Positions 1 through 8,559 of a stretch of 64,000 nucleotides of DNA are shown piece after piece. The stretch lies in assembly GCF_001678665.1 (NCBI RefSeq), contig NZ_LZRP01000009.1, positions 1-64,000 of the forward strand, written 5' to 3'. Every line of letters begins with the position of its first letter. Within the stretch, counting starts at the first letter, position 1. The position numbers and the translations under genes were made by a program. Under the pieces are notes generated by a model. The model searched no databases, was not told the DNA's origin, and saw only the letters and a program-made list of their open reading frames with translations. This DNA comes from Erythrobacter sp. QSSC1-22B (GTDB lineage Bacteria > Pseudomonadota > Alphaproteobacteria > Sphingomonadales > Sphingomonadaceae).

Positions 1-780
1 CTCAAAATCATTCGCATTGATTTCATAGGCTTGCGATCTTGCGAGCGATGAACTGGATAGAAGCGAGATATAGCCACGCGGTGGCGCTCTGGATGGTTCG
101 CTCGAAGTCTTTGGCGAGGCGGCGATTACGTCCCAGCCATGCGAAGGTGCGCTCGACGACCCAGCGGCGGGGGAGCACTTCGAAGCCCTTGGCGCGATCG
201 GATCGCTTGATGATCTCGATTGTCCACTTGCCGATATTCGTCAGCGCCGAGCGAAGCTTGTCGGCAGCATAACCTCCGTCCGCGAAGACATGGCGCAGCC
301 AGGGGAAGCTGTGGCGGATGCTGGCGAGCACATCGGGGGCGCCGTCGCGGTCCTGCACATCGGCGGTGTGGACCACGGCTCCGAAGAGGAAGCCTTGGGT
401 GTCGGTAAAGATATGGCGCTTCCTGCCCTTGATATTCTTGCCCGCGTCATAGCCCCGTGGCCAGCCGCTTTCCGTGGCTTTGACGCTTTGGCTGTCGATC
501 ACCCCGGCGCTGCGCGACGCCTCGCTCCCCGCCGCTCACGCACCGCCATCAGTAGTGTGTGGTTGATCGAGCGCCACAGCCCGATGTCGCGCCAGCGATA
601 GAAGTAATGCTGCACCGTGGTCATCGGCGGGAACATGCCCGGCGGCAGCATCCGCCAGGTCGCGTCGGGCAAACTGCCTTCGGGTGGTGTCAGTCCACAT
701 GTGATCCTCCATCGATGTCTCGCAACACCGATTGAATCACATCATGCTGATATCACACAACTTCATTTTCGGTCAGACTC
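1..780 (-). mobile_element. Degenerate IS5-family insertion sequence, left end cut by window
   Basis: The element carries an IS5-type transposase on the minus strand. Its right end is placed at 780, where the strand-reversed end begins GAGTCTGACCGAAAATGA. The window starts with ctcaaaatca, which matches this end imperfectly from about its tenth base, so the left terminal repeat appears to begin about nine bases before the window. The right boundary coincides with the break in the CHASE2 gene. The element is short for an IS5 relative, and its transposase is broken (see 23-700), so it is probably immobile on its own. The exact ends are inferred from the repeat match and not from a target duplication. 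Confidence 0.75.
23..700 (-). pseudogene. IS5-family transposase, internally deleted and frameshifted
   Basis: The start MWTDTTRRQF at 700 is the usual N-terminus of this IS5 subgroup. About ten residues later the sequence jumps, in another frame, to WRMLPPGMFPPMTTVQ and HYFYRWRDIGLWRSINH, so roughly 50 codons of the N-terminal domain are missing. A second frame change near 545 (GAG to GCG by re-reading one G) leads into the C-terminal part, which is open from GTG 502 to 23 and reads VIDSQSVKATES, then FADGGYAADK and VVERTFAWLGRNRRLAKD. These are the DDE-domain blocks. A natural -1 frameshift is known in relatives, but the internal deletion makes this copy defective. Confidence 0.8.
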
Positions 781-1711
781 TAGGAGGATAGCCTCGCTTG
801 AGCGTCTCCGCACCGATCACGTGGAAGTAAGCGCCGGCAACCCTTTCGCCGAGGGGAATAGGGTAGAAATCACGCGACGCACGGCTTGCAGACGCAACTA
901 CGACATCCTTCTCTCGCACGGCTTCCGCTGACATTATTCCGGTTAGCGCACCAATATAGCCAAAGGTGGGAATCGTTTTGTGATCGATTGCGAAATCGGG
1001 TCGATAGACACCACCGGCGAGATCCAGCCGCGCCAGTTCCGCCGAAAATGAGGCTCGTTCTTCGCCAAGGATGAACGAACTCGTAGGCAAACGCGACGAA
1101 AGGCTAAATGGTGCCATCTCGCCATACATCGAAACGATTTGAGCCGAATCGCGAAACCGAACATTCGGAAGTATCCCCGAAGTCGATCCGTCGCTCTGAT
1201 CGAACTTTGGCGTGCCACCAATATAAACCCTATCCTTGTGTCGCTCGAGCGCACGCGCGAACTCCGCATCCTCTTCCGGTTCGGTCAGATCAGCACAAGC
1301 GTGTGCAAAAAACACTCGCTCTGCGCCCATGGCAAACAGGCGATCGAGAACTTGCGCATCCGCCCTTCGGCTTGGCTCGTCCGCTCCAAGGGCGTTGAGT
1401 GTCCTCTCATCGATCGCAACGACCACGACCTGCTGGTCTGCGGGATGCGATCACACCTCGGCGCGGACCGCACGAAATGTATCCTCGATCGGAAGTGCGA
1501 GATTGAGAAACCCGACCACCAGCCCGATCAGCATGGCCCATGCGGCTATCCGTCGCCGGGCTTTTTGCGGCTCGGCAGTATCCTTCTCACCGCGAAAAAG
1601 GCTCCGCAGTCCTCGACGCCAGCGCGCGGCAAAGCGGAACGGGCCGCCATCCAGATCTGGTTCGTCAACGATACGCATAGGCCGTGGGCGGCAACCGCCT
1701 TCCCTCAACAA
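773..1711 (-). pseudogene. CHASE2-domain sensor protein, nonsense-interrupted and truncated by IS5
   Basis: The frame opens at 1711 with a basic N-terminus, then one membrane segment (IAAWAMLIGLVVGFLNLAL) and the CHASE2 start PIEDTFRAVRAEV. A TGA at 1451-1453 interrupts the frame; the next codons (SHPADQQVVVVAIDERTL) continue in exactly the same frame, so a CGA-to-TGA change is the simplest cause. The CHASE2 domain then continues to YPP, where the IS5 end at 780 cuts it; the frame ends at a TGA inside the IS (773). The C-terminal CHASE2 membrane helices and any output domain (cyclase, kinase or EAL in relatives) are missing. CHASE2 is an extracytoplasmic sensory domain; the ligand cannot be told. 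Confidence 0.85.
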
Positions 1712-1972
1712 TCGATTAGAGTTCCACAGTTCCTAGGGGTGCAAAGGGTAATATTTCGTAACTTTCGGCCCTCGCTGCGTTTGCGATGTCGAGCCGTCCG
1801 GTCTTGCGGGCACCGCGAAAGAGCGGAAACCGGAAAAACATTCAGACCGGGCGAAATCCGGCAAATGCGGGCGCGAACCGATACAAGACACGGTTCGTCG
1901 AATGCTCTTTCCGTTTAGGAACAATCTGGCCCGGCAGGATTTTCGGCTATTCACGCAAAGAAGGATCGCACT

Positions 1973-2209
1973 ATGAAAACTCGCAATTTGATGTTCGCAG
2001 CGGCCGCCGGCTCGCTGATCTCCGCTCCGGTCGCCCTCCAGGCAGCCACTGCCGCGCCGGTCGATCGCAGCTCGATGCCGGCGAGCGACGAATCCGAACT
2101 CGGCGGCGGGATCGGCGCCGGGCTCGTCATTGCCGCTCTAGCGGGCGCAGGCATGCTTGTCCTCATTCTGACCGATGATGACGATGATGACGTGGCAGTG
2201 AGCCCCTGA
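1973..2209 (+). CDS. Small secreted/membrane protein with Asp-rich C-terminal tail
   Basis: This 78-aa protein has a signal peptide (MKTRNLMFAAAAGSLISAP, cleavage near the AA motifs around residue 27), a short polar stretch ending ESELGGG, one membrane segment (about residues 46-64) and a tail TDDDDDDVAVSP. It starts at ATG 1973 and is followed directly by a good terminator, so it is probably a single-gene unit. Similar short proteins ending in Asp runs and VSP are common, from memory, in Sphingomonadales genomes, but no function is established. The acidic tail could bind cations or sit at the membrane surface; that is a guess. Confidence 0.75.
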   Translation: MKTRNLMFAAAAGSLISAPVALQAATAAPVDRSSMPASDESELGGGIGAGLVIAALAGAGMLVLILTDDDDDDVAVSP

Positions 2210-2231
2210 CCCAGGTCATTCGTTACCCAGA

Positions 2232-2260
2232 AAGGCGGCCCCCCGGGGTCGCCTTTTTTT
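2232..2260 (+). terminator. Rho-independent terminator
   Basis: A GC-rich hairpin (left arm AAGGCGGCCCC, right arm GGGGTCGCCTT, one G-T pair) runs into seven T residues. It lies 23 bases after the stop of the Asp-tailed protein and separates it from the phosphatidyltransferase gene. Confidence 0.9.
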
Positions 2261-2368
2261 GTAGCTGCTGGCTGCTCCAAATTTACAATGCTCCGTGTCG
2301 ACCCCCGCGATCTTGACGCGAGGATTGGACAGCGATGGGGTCTTTCGTTACCCGGCCGTTGCAATTCG

Positions 2369-3070
2369 ATGACAGATTCTCGCGAACCCAAGGCGCCCGT
2401 AGCCCCCATCCACCGCATTCAGGACAACCTGGTCGCGCGGCTCGAGAGGCGTGCGCTCAATCATCTGTGCCTCAAGATGCCGCCCTGGGTCACGCCAGAC
2501 ATGCTGACCTTCACCGGGATGGTCGGCGCCTTGCTCGTGTTCGGCGGATATCTTGCCAGCAATCTGGACGCCAACTGGCTGTGGTTGTCGATCGTGGGGT
2601 ATTTCGTACACTGGTTCGGCGATTCGCTGGATGGCAGCCTGGCGCGGTTCCGCAAGATCGAGCGCCCGCGCTACGGCTATTTCCTCGATCACAGCTGCGA
2701 CGGCTTCGCCACCATGCTGGTGGTGGTCGGTATCGGGGTCACCCCCTATGTCCAGCTCGAGGTCGCGTTGATCGCGCTGGCGGGTTATCTGCTGATGTCG
2801 ATCCACGCCTTTCTCTCGGTCCGCGTGGTGGGCGAGTTGCGGCTATCGTATTTCAACGCCGGCCCGACCGAATTGCGCCTGATCCTGATCGGCCTGACGC
2901 TGGCGATGCTTATAGCGGGGCTCGAGAGCCCTATCTTCTGGGGCCTGAACGGGTTCGACCTGTTCGTCGGCGGCGTGGGGCTTATCCTGATCGCATTGTT
3001 CGTTCTTCAGACCGTCACCACCGCGCGGCGCCTGGCAAAGGAGGAGCCGGCCCGGATCTGGCGCGGCTGA
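2369..3070 (+). CDS. CDP-alcohol phosphatidyltransferase family membrane protein
   Basis: The protein joins an alcohol head group to a CDP-activated lipid, or does a related transfer, in the inner membrane. The diagnostic signature DGxxAR...G...D...D is present as DGSLARFRK, then GYFLDHSCD, with all metal-binding aspartates. About six hydrophobic segments follow. The length (233 aa from ATG 2369) fits the family. An upstream in-frame ATG at 2288 would add 27 residues of unlikely composition just after a terminator, so 2369 is preferred, although no strong ribosome site is visible. The alcohol substrate cannot be told from sequence, and the neighbours are unrelated. Confidence 0.85.
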   Translation: MTDSREPKAPVAPIHRIQDNLVARLERRALNHLCLKMPPWVTPDMLTFTGMVGALLVFGGYLASNLDANWLWLSIVGYFVHWFGDSLDGSLARFRKIERPRYGYFLDHSCDGFATMLVVVGIGVTPYVQLEVALIALAGYLLMSIHAFLSVRVVGELRLSYFNAGPTELRLILIGLTLAMLIAGLESPIFWGLNGFDLFVGGVGLILIALFVLQTVTTARRLAKEEPARIWRG

Positions 3071-3133
3071 GGCGGGGGCTGAGAGGCCGGATCGACTGCG
3101 AAACGCAGGCGCGAGTGTCTCGCGCTTCGGGTA

Positions 3134-4900
3134 CTACGCCGCTGCGTGAACCAGACTTTCACCGGCGAACCAGCGTTCGAAATCCGCAGCTTCCATTGGA
3201 TGCGCGAAATAATAACCCTGCCCTTCGTCGCATCCCATCGCGGTGAGCAGATCGCCCGTGGCGGAAGTCTCGATGCCTTCGGCGACGACGCAGTAGCCGA
3301 GTTCATGCGACAGCGAGATCATCGAGCGAACCAGCGTCCGCTCGCGTTTGCCCAGCATCATGTCCCGTACGAAGGATTGATCGATCTTGACGATCTTGGC
3401 CGGGAGACGCTGCAGATAGGCAAGGCTGCTGTGACCGGTGCCGAAATCGTCGATGGCGATCCCGATGCCCGCTTCATCGAAGGTGACGAGCTGCTCGATC
3501 GCCCGCGAGGTGTCTTCCATCACGGCGCTCTCGGTTACTTCCAGTTCGAGCATTTCCGGCCGCACGCCGTGTTTCAGAAGGTACAATTGTATCCTCTGGG
3601 CGAAGTCGGTTTCCGAAAGATTGGTCGCCGAAATATTGATCGACAGGTTGATATCCATGCCCTGCTTGCGCCACGCACCAAGCTGCCCCAGCCCCATTTC
3701 TATGACGCTCGCGGTTGTCGAGCGCGCCAGTGAGGTCTTTTCGATGATCGGGATGAATTCGGCCGGCGAGATTTCCCCGAGCCGGGGATGCGTCCAGCGC
3801 AGCAACGCTTCGGCACCGACGCAGCGGCGCGTCGCGAGATCGACGCGCGGCTGATAGACCAGTCGCAATTGCTCCGGATCTTCCAGGGCCGCGCCGAACT
3901 CCTCGAGGAGCAGAAAGCGTCGGCGATGTGCGTTGTCTTCGGCCAGGGCATAGATACCGATACCGGTCTGCGAGAACCGGGCATCCAGCGCTGCACTGTA
4001 AGCAGTGCGGAGGACGTCGGCCGGCGAGCTCTCGCCGGTTACGAAGGGCGCAACACCGATCTTGGCATTGGTGACGAAGCGGAAGGTTCCATCCGTCCGC
4101 AACAGCCCGAGCATCCCGGCTAGCTGCGCCATATACGCCTGCTGGTCGGTATCGAGCGGCGCGAGAAACGCAAATTGGGTCGCGGCGACATGATAGGCCG
4201 GGCGCCTTGCCCCGAGCAGTTTGCGCAAGGTGCGCGCCGCTTCCTGGACCATGGTATCGACATAGTCGGAGCCCAGCACACGGATGCCCTCGGTGAGCTG
4301 TTCGTGGCCGGCCAGTTCGACGAGCACGACCTGACGCGTTCTCCCGGGATCGTCCCGCCCGAGGTCGTCGAGATCGTCGAAGAACTGAACCCGGTTCGCC
4401 AGGCCGCTGATTGGATCGACGCGGCCGAAGGCGTGCTGGAGTTCGATCTGCGCCATCACCATCTGCGCCAGATCCGTGAGGGCGGCCATCTGGGAGGCGG
4501 TCGCCGTCTTGGGCTCCATACCCAGTACGCACAAGGCGCCCAGACCGAAGCCTTCGCGCGTGGTCAGCGGCGCGCCGGCGTAGAACCGCACCCCCTGCGA
4601 GGCCAGCACGCTGTTCGCGTAGCGGGGGTCTTGCAGGAGATCGGGCACGACGATCGTCTCGGTGCTTTCCGCGACCGCCGCGCACGGCGCTGCATCACGC
4701 GGGATCGACGTGTGCGCGACGCCGACCCGCGATTTGAACCACTGGCGGTCGCTGTCGGTCAGCGAAACCGCGGCGATCGGGAGGTCGAAAATCTGGCTCG
4801 CCATGCGTGTGATGCGATCGAAGCTCTCGCTCGGCGGGGTATCGAGCAGGTTCAAGCGGCGCAGAGCGTCGAGCCGCCCGGATTCGTCGAAAGTCTTCAT
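3134..4900 (-). CDS. GAF-GGDEF-EAL cyclic-di-GMP phosphodiesterase (degenerate GGDEF)
   Basis: The 588-aa protein has no membrane segment. An N-terminal GAF domain (about residues 20-160, FDLPIAAVSLTDSDRQWFKS type) is followed by a GGDEF-like domain (about 165-310), in which the GGDEF motif is replaced by AATQF (HVAATQFAFL), so cyclase activity is unlikely. The C-terminal EAL domain (about 325-580) keeps EALLRW, the Asn of INISATNL, the Glu of LEVTES, DDFGTG, the Lys of KIDQSF and AEGIET, so c-di-GMP hydrolysis is expected. The GAF domain or GTP binding to the dead GGDEF may regulate it. Start ATG 4900 follows a GAG-rich stretch; ATG 4912 would add MRFA. Confidence 0.9.
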   Translation of the reverse strand: MKTFDESGRLDALRRLNLLDTPPSESFDRITRMASQIFDLPIAAVSLTDSDRQWFKSRVGVAHTSIPRDAAPCAAVAESTETIVVPDLLQDPRYANSVLASQGVRFYAGAPLTTREGFGLGALCVLGMEPKTATASQMAALTDLAQMVMAQIELQHAFGRVDPISGLANRVQFFDDLDDLGRDDPGRTRQVVLVELAGHEQLTEGIRVLGSDYVDTMVQEAARTLRKLLGARRPAYHVAATQFAFLAPLDTDQQAYMAQLAGMLGLLRTDGTFRFVTNAKIGVAPFVTGESSPADVLRTAYSAALDARFSQTGIGIYALAEDNAHRRRFLLLEEFGAALEDPEQLRLVYQPRVDLATRRCVGAEALLRWTHPRLGEISPAEFIPIIEKTSLARSTTASVIEMGLGQLGAWRKQGMDINLSINISATNLSETDFAQRIQLYLLKHGVRPEMLELEVTESAVMEDTSRAIEQLVTFDEAGIGIAIDDFGTGHSSLAYLQRLPAKIVKIDQSFVRDMMLGKRERTLVRSMISLSHELGYCVVAEGIETSATGDLLTAMGCDEGQGYYFAHPMEAADFERWFAGESLVHAAA

Positions 4901-5024
4901 CGCGAATCTCATAGATGAATTTGGGCCCAGGAACGTTGAGAGATTGGGTTTTATTTGCATTCGTCCGTTAGCCGGGCATGTCGCGCCAGTAAGGTTGCAA
5001 CAAAACGCCTTGATACCACAGGCG

Positions 5025-6023
5025 TCAGAAGACGGCGTGGTCACCGCGTTCGGGGGTTGCGGTTCCCTGCAGGACCGCGCGGTAGTAATCGAACAGGGTC
5101 TCGGTTCCCGTCGCGGGCGTCGCGTCGGGATCGTAGCAGCCGGTCTGCGGATCGAGCACCAGCATCGACTCGGTGGCGTAGTAGCGGCCGATCCGGGCCA
5201 GCTCGGCCTTGTCGGCCAGCGATGGCACCACCCGGCCAGCCACGCCGAGCGCCGCGGCGAGGGTGTCGAGCAGCGCAACCGGGACCGAGCGAAACTTCGC
5301 AGCACGTCCCAGCATCGCGAACAGCGCCTCGCCCTGCTGGCGCGGCGTGATCGCCTGCCCCGGTCCGCCGATTGGGAGGATACGGTTCCAGCGGCCCTCG
5401 TCGATCAGGCAATCCGCGATGTAGTTCGCCAGATCACGGTCGCTGATCGGCTTGCAGGCGGTCAGTGTGCCATCCCCGAACAGCAGGAACGGGCGACCTT
5501 TGCGGACTCGCTCGATCTGGCCCGAGAGCGATTTGAAGAAGGCGGTGGGGCGCACGATCGAATAGCGCAGGCCGGAGCCGATCAGCGCCGCCTCGAAAGC
5601 CAGCTTGGCGTGCTGGAAAGCCAGCAGCGGTTTCTGGACGCAGATCGCCGACAGCAGCACGAAATGGCCGACGCCTGCGCGCTGCGCCGCGTCCAGCGCC
5701 GCCATATGTGCCGCGCAATCGATCGCCCAGGCATCCCGTGGCGCGCCCGTGCGCGACGCCATGCAGGACACCACGGCGTCGAACCGCTCCCCGGCAAACC
5801 CGTCGGCAAACCCGTCTCTGGCGAGCGAGACGGGATCGCTGACATCGACCTGCCTGATCCCGGCGCCGGCAAACAGCCCAGCCCTATCCACCGCCGAGCC
5901 AGCGGCGGGAGACGCCCCGCGAACAAGCGCGACCACCTCGTGACCGCGCTCCACGAGCGCCTCCACCGTCGCCCGACCGATCGTCCCCGTCGCCCCGAGC
6001 ACGCAGACCCTGAGACGCGGCAT
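5025..6023 (-). CDS. bciA: Divinyl chlorophyllide a 8-vinyl-reductase, BciA type
   Basis: The enzyme reduces the C8 vinyl group of divinyl (proto)chlorophyllide with NADPH, a step of bacteriochlorophyll synthesis. The N-terminus holds the Rossmann motif VLGATGTIG. The middle and C-terminus match plant DVR/BciA block by block: HFVLLSAICVQKPLL, YSIVRPTAFFKSLSGQ, FGDGTLTACKPISD, LPIGGPGQAITPRQQGE, RIGRYYATESMLVLDP and a terminal AVF. These blocks distinguish it from general NAD-binding epimerases. The start is ATG 6023 (332 aa); a TTG directly upstream would add one residue. No other bacteriochlorophyll gene is visible in the window, so whether it serves phototrophy here is open. It is convergent with nothing and downstream of no partner. 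Confidence 0.88.
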   Translation of the reverse strand: MPRLRVCVLGATGTIGRATVEALVERGHEVVALVRGASPAAGSAVDRAGLFAGAGIRQVDVSDPVSLARDGFADGFAGERFDAVVSCMASRTGAPRDAWAIDCAAHMAALDAAQRAGVGHFVLLSAICVQKPLLAFQHAKLAFEAALIGSGLRYSIVRPTAFFKSLSGQIERVRKGRPFLLFGDGTLTACKPISDRDLANYIADCLIDEGRWNRILPIGGPGQAITPRQQGEALFAMLGRAAKFRSVPVALLDTLAAALGVAGRVVPSLADKAELARIGRYYATESMLVLDPQTGCYDPDATPATGTETLFDYYRAVLQGTATPERGDHAVF

Positions 6024-6026
6024 CAA

Positions 6027-6355
6027 ACCGTCGGGCCCGTTCTGTGCCGCGGGCTTCGAGCCGATGTGGCCGTCGCTCCAGACGGGGTTGTCACGGACAT
6101 ATCCTTCACCTTGCCCCCCGTGTTCTCATCGGCGTTCTTCTCGGCGACCTTCTCGGCGACGGGTCGCGGCAACAATAGGCTGAATGGAAGGTGCTTGTAT
6201 CCCCGCATTTTCGAGATCGTGAGCTGTTCTACCGCAGAAATTCGCCCGCCGAACGAACCGCGGCGGGGCGGAACTACGGTACAAAGGCCGTATTCAGGAG
6301 TCCCGGGGCTTGGTCTAGGCTCGAAGCCCCCCAAGTATGCCACTTAAGGATTACC
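6027..6355. other. Intergenic region with doubtful minus-strand ORF ending at the bciA start
   Basis: This gap lies between divergent bciA and the fasciclin gene, so it should hold both promoters. A 106-codon open frame on the minus strand (6343-6023) ends in TGATG, overlapping the bciA ATG. Such an overlap is typical of coupled genes, but the predicted protein (starts MAYLGGFEPRPS) has no recognisable domain and runs through the likely promoter of the fasciclin gene. I see no clear promoter boxes. Confidence 0.3.
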
Positions 6356-6934
6356 ATGCTCAAATTCACCACAGTCGCTGCGCTGACGCTCGGCTTCGTC
6401 CCGCTCGCGGCCTGCACGACGATGAACGATGCCACTGGCGATGTCGCAGCCTCGACCTCCACCGTCGGCGGCGCCACGATGTACCCGTCGCGGACCATCG
6501 TTGAAAACGCGGCCAATTCGAGCGACCATACCACGCTCGTCGCAGCGGTACAGGCGGCCGGACTGGTCGAAACCCTTTCGGGTCCGGGCCCGTTCACCGT
6601 GTTCGCGCCCACAAACGCCGCTTTCGCCAAGCTCCCGGCGGGAACGGTGGACACCTTGCTCCAGCCAGCAAATCTGCAATCCCTCCAGTCGGTGCTGACC
6701 TATCATGTGGTCCCCGGCCGCGTGACGGCGAGCGAGCTGCTCGCGATGATCGAGGCAGGCGGCGGGCAGGCCCAGCTGACCACCGTCCAGGGCGGGACGC
6801 TCACGGCAAGCGTGATGGGCGGCCGTGTGATGCTCACCGACGCCGCGGGCGGAATGGCCCATGTCACTCAGGCGGACGTCATGCAGTCCAATGGCGTCAT
6901 TCACGTCACCGACGGCGTATCGCTTCCCGGCTAG
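6356..6934 (+). CDS. Fasciclin (FAS1) domain lipoprotein
   Basis: A signal peptide ends in the lipobox PLAAC (Cys at residue 21), so the 192-aa product is probably lipid-anchored. One FAS1 domain follows, with the typical H1 block (PFTVFAPTNAAFAKLP) and the YHVVPG and H2-like (VTQADVMQSNGVIHVTDGV) blocks. FAS1 domains act in cell-surface adhesion; many bacterial ones are of unknown role. ATG 6356 is chosen because it gives a clean signal peptide. It is a single gene, followed by a very stable hairpin. Confidence 0.9.
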   Translation: MLKFTTVAALTLGFVPLAACTTMNDATGDVAASTSTVGGATMYPSRTIVENAANSSDHTTLVAAVQAAGLVETLSGPGPFTVFAPTNAAFAKLPAGTVDTLLQPANLQSLQSVLTYHVVPGRVTASELLAMIEAGGGQAQLTTVQGGTLTASVMGGRVMLTDAAGGMAHVTQADVMQSNGVIHVTDGVSLPG

Positions 6935-6951
6935 CTCTGGCTTTTGTCAGC

Positions 6952-6984
6952 GTGGCGGGCGATCGTGATGCGATCGCCCGCCAC
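6952..6984 (+). terminator. Perfect 14-bp hairpin after fasciclin gene
   Basis: GTGGCGGGCGATCG is followed by the loop TGATG and the exact complement CGATCGCCCGCCAC. It has no T run, so it may end transcription in a Rho-assisted way or only protect the mRNA 3' end. Confidence 0.55.
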
Positions 6985-7068
6985 CTCGGCGGCCGACCTT
7001 GTCTGCAAACCGCGGCCAGCCGTCAGCGTCAACCGCCACAATCTATCACTCGATGAAGAGGTGTCTTT

Positions 7069-7584
7069 TTGAAAATCAGCGACCGCAAAGAGCTATTCCA
7101 GAAGGCCAAGCCGCTGACCTGCGCACGGTCCGAAACCGTGCTCGAAGCGGTGAAGCGGATGGCCGACAAGAATTTCGGCTCGATCATCGTCGTCGATGAT
7201 GCCGATTGCGTCATCGGGATGATGACCGAACGCGATATTTTCCGGCGCCTGATTGCAGCGGAACTCGATCCCAAGGCGACCAAGGTCGAGACCATCATGA
7301 CATCGCCGGTCCGCACCGCAAAAGCGGACGACGAGCTGGTCGACTGGTTGCGGATGATGTCGAACGAGCGCTTCCGGCGTCTCCCCATCGTCGACAATGA
7401 CGGTAAGATCGTCGCCGTCATGACGCAGGGAGACTTCGTTTCCTACACCTGGCCCGAACTGCTCGGCCGGTTCCGGGAGCTGGCTCAGGCCAGCCTGCCG
7501 GAACGCGCCAATCCGCTGTTTCTGATCATTAGCATATTGATTTATACGGTAGTCCTGATCTTTGCGATCACGCAATTGGGATAG
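7069..7584 (+). CDS. CBS-domain pair protein with C-terminal membrane helix
   Basis: Two CBS motifs fill residues 10-135 (SETVLEAVKRMADKNFGSI and GMMTERDIFRRL; then MTSPVRTAKADDELVDWLRM and RRLPIVDNDGKIVAVMTQGD). CBS pairs bind adenine nucleotides and sense energy status. A C-terminal hydrophobic helix (PLFLIISILIYTVVLIFAI) should anchor it in the inner membrane. Start TTG 7069 follows a GAGG ribosome site; no ATG gives a complete first CBS motif. It lies 55 bp upstream of the LOV-HTH gene on the same strand, so the two may be co-transcribed. The partner it regulates is unknown. Confidence 0.85.
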   Translation: MKISDRKELFQKAKPLTCARSETVLEAVKRMADKNFGSIIVVDDADCVIGMMTERDIFRRLIAAELDPKATKVETIMTSPVRTAKADDELVDWLRMMSNERFRRLPIVDNDGKIVAVMTQGDFVSYTWPELLGRFRELAQASLPERANPLFLIISILIYTVVLIFAITQLG

Positions 7585-7639
7585 CGCGATCGGACTCTGC
7601 GAAGCGTCAGCCGAACGGTAATCCGACAGGGTATCCCGA

Positions 7640-8341
7640 TTGCAATTCCGACCGGGTGTCGATAACCTCAGCGTTGTGGAAACCAGCATCGCCAGCGAAG
7701 CAACGGCCACTGACGCAAGTGATTTCGGCGGTAAGCGCCCGGAGCCCGCGGTATGGGTGGCACGCCTGATCGAGGCCAGCCCGATCGCCTCGGTCATTTC
7801 CGACCCCCGCTTGCCCGACAATCCGATCATCTGCGTCAACCGGCCTTTCATCGAGCTGACCGGCTATGGCGTCGACGAGATTCTCGGGCGCAATTGCCGG
7901 TTTCTCTCCGGTCCGGGCACCGAGCCCTGGCTGACCGAACGGATCCGCCAGGGGGTCCGCGACCACCAGCCGGTGCTGGTCGAAATCCTGAACTACAAGA
8001 AAGACGGCCAGCCGTTTCGCAACGCGGTGCTGATCGCGCCGATCTACGACGAGACGGACGAATTGCTGTATTTTCTCGGCAGCCAGATCGAGCTGACCGA
8101 CGACCATCCTCAGATCAGCCTGGCGCGGCGCGAGCGGGCCGCCACCATGCTCAAGACGCTCTCGCCTCGCCAGCTCGCTGTAACGAGGATGGTCGCGCAG
8201 GGGCTGCGCAACAAGCAGATCGCCGCCGAACTCGGGTTGGCCGAAAAGACAGTCAAGATGCACCGCGGGCTGGTCATGAAAAAGCTCGGCATCGAAACGG
8301 CGGCCGATCTGGTTCGCGTCGCGGTCGAAGCCGGCGACTGA
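7640..8341 (+). CDS. LOV-HTH blue-light-responsive transcription factor, EL222-like
   Basis: An N-terminal LOV domain (about residues 40-150) carries the flavin signature GRNCRFLSG with the adduct-forming Cys at residue 86, the block [13 protein letters not shown] and the flavin-contacting Gln in FLGSQIEL. A LuxR-type helix-turn-helix follows ([20 protein letters not shown], then [16 protein letters not shown]). From memory, long stretches are nearly identical to EL222 of Erythrobacter litoralis, in which blue light releases the HTH to dimerise on DNA. The start is uncertain: TTG 7640 or GTG 7676, which would remove 12 residues. The gene sits directly upstream of the rhodopsin and blh, which makes them candidate targets. 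Confidence 0.93.
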   Translation: MQFRPGVDNLSVVETSIASEATATDASDFGGKRPEPAVWVARLIEASPIASVISDPRLPDNPIICVNRPFIELTGYGVDEILGRNCRFLSGPGTEPWLTERIRQGVRDHQPVLVEILNYKKDGQPFRNAVLIAPIYDETDELLYFLGSQIELTDDHPQISLARRERAATMLKTLSPRQLAVTRMVAQGLRNKQIAAELGLAEKTVKMHRGLVMKKLGIETAADLVRVAVEAGD

Positions 8342-8559
8342 CCAACACCGCCCGTTTTCCGTGCCTTTAGGGGCTTACCGGCGGCCCGCATAAAGAACCC
8401 CTACCGACCAAAGCCCGTATTTGCTTCGCTGCAGGCGACGCTTAACAATTGAGCGTCTTCGAACGACCGGGTCCTTGCTTTTCGAATTGCGGGTCGGCTT
8501 GTCGCTCGGATGCTATCCAGCGGGCCGAAAGACCCGCAGAACCAACCGGGAGCAGCGCA

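Noticed and set aside
6023..6343. 106-aa minus-strand gene coupled to bciA by TGATG
   Set aside because: No domain, composition unlike protein, and it covers the promoter region of the divergent fasciclin gene; kept only as a note.
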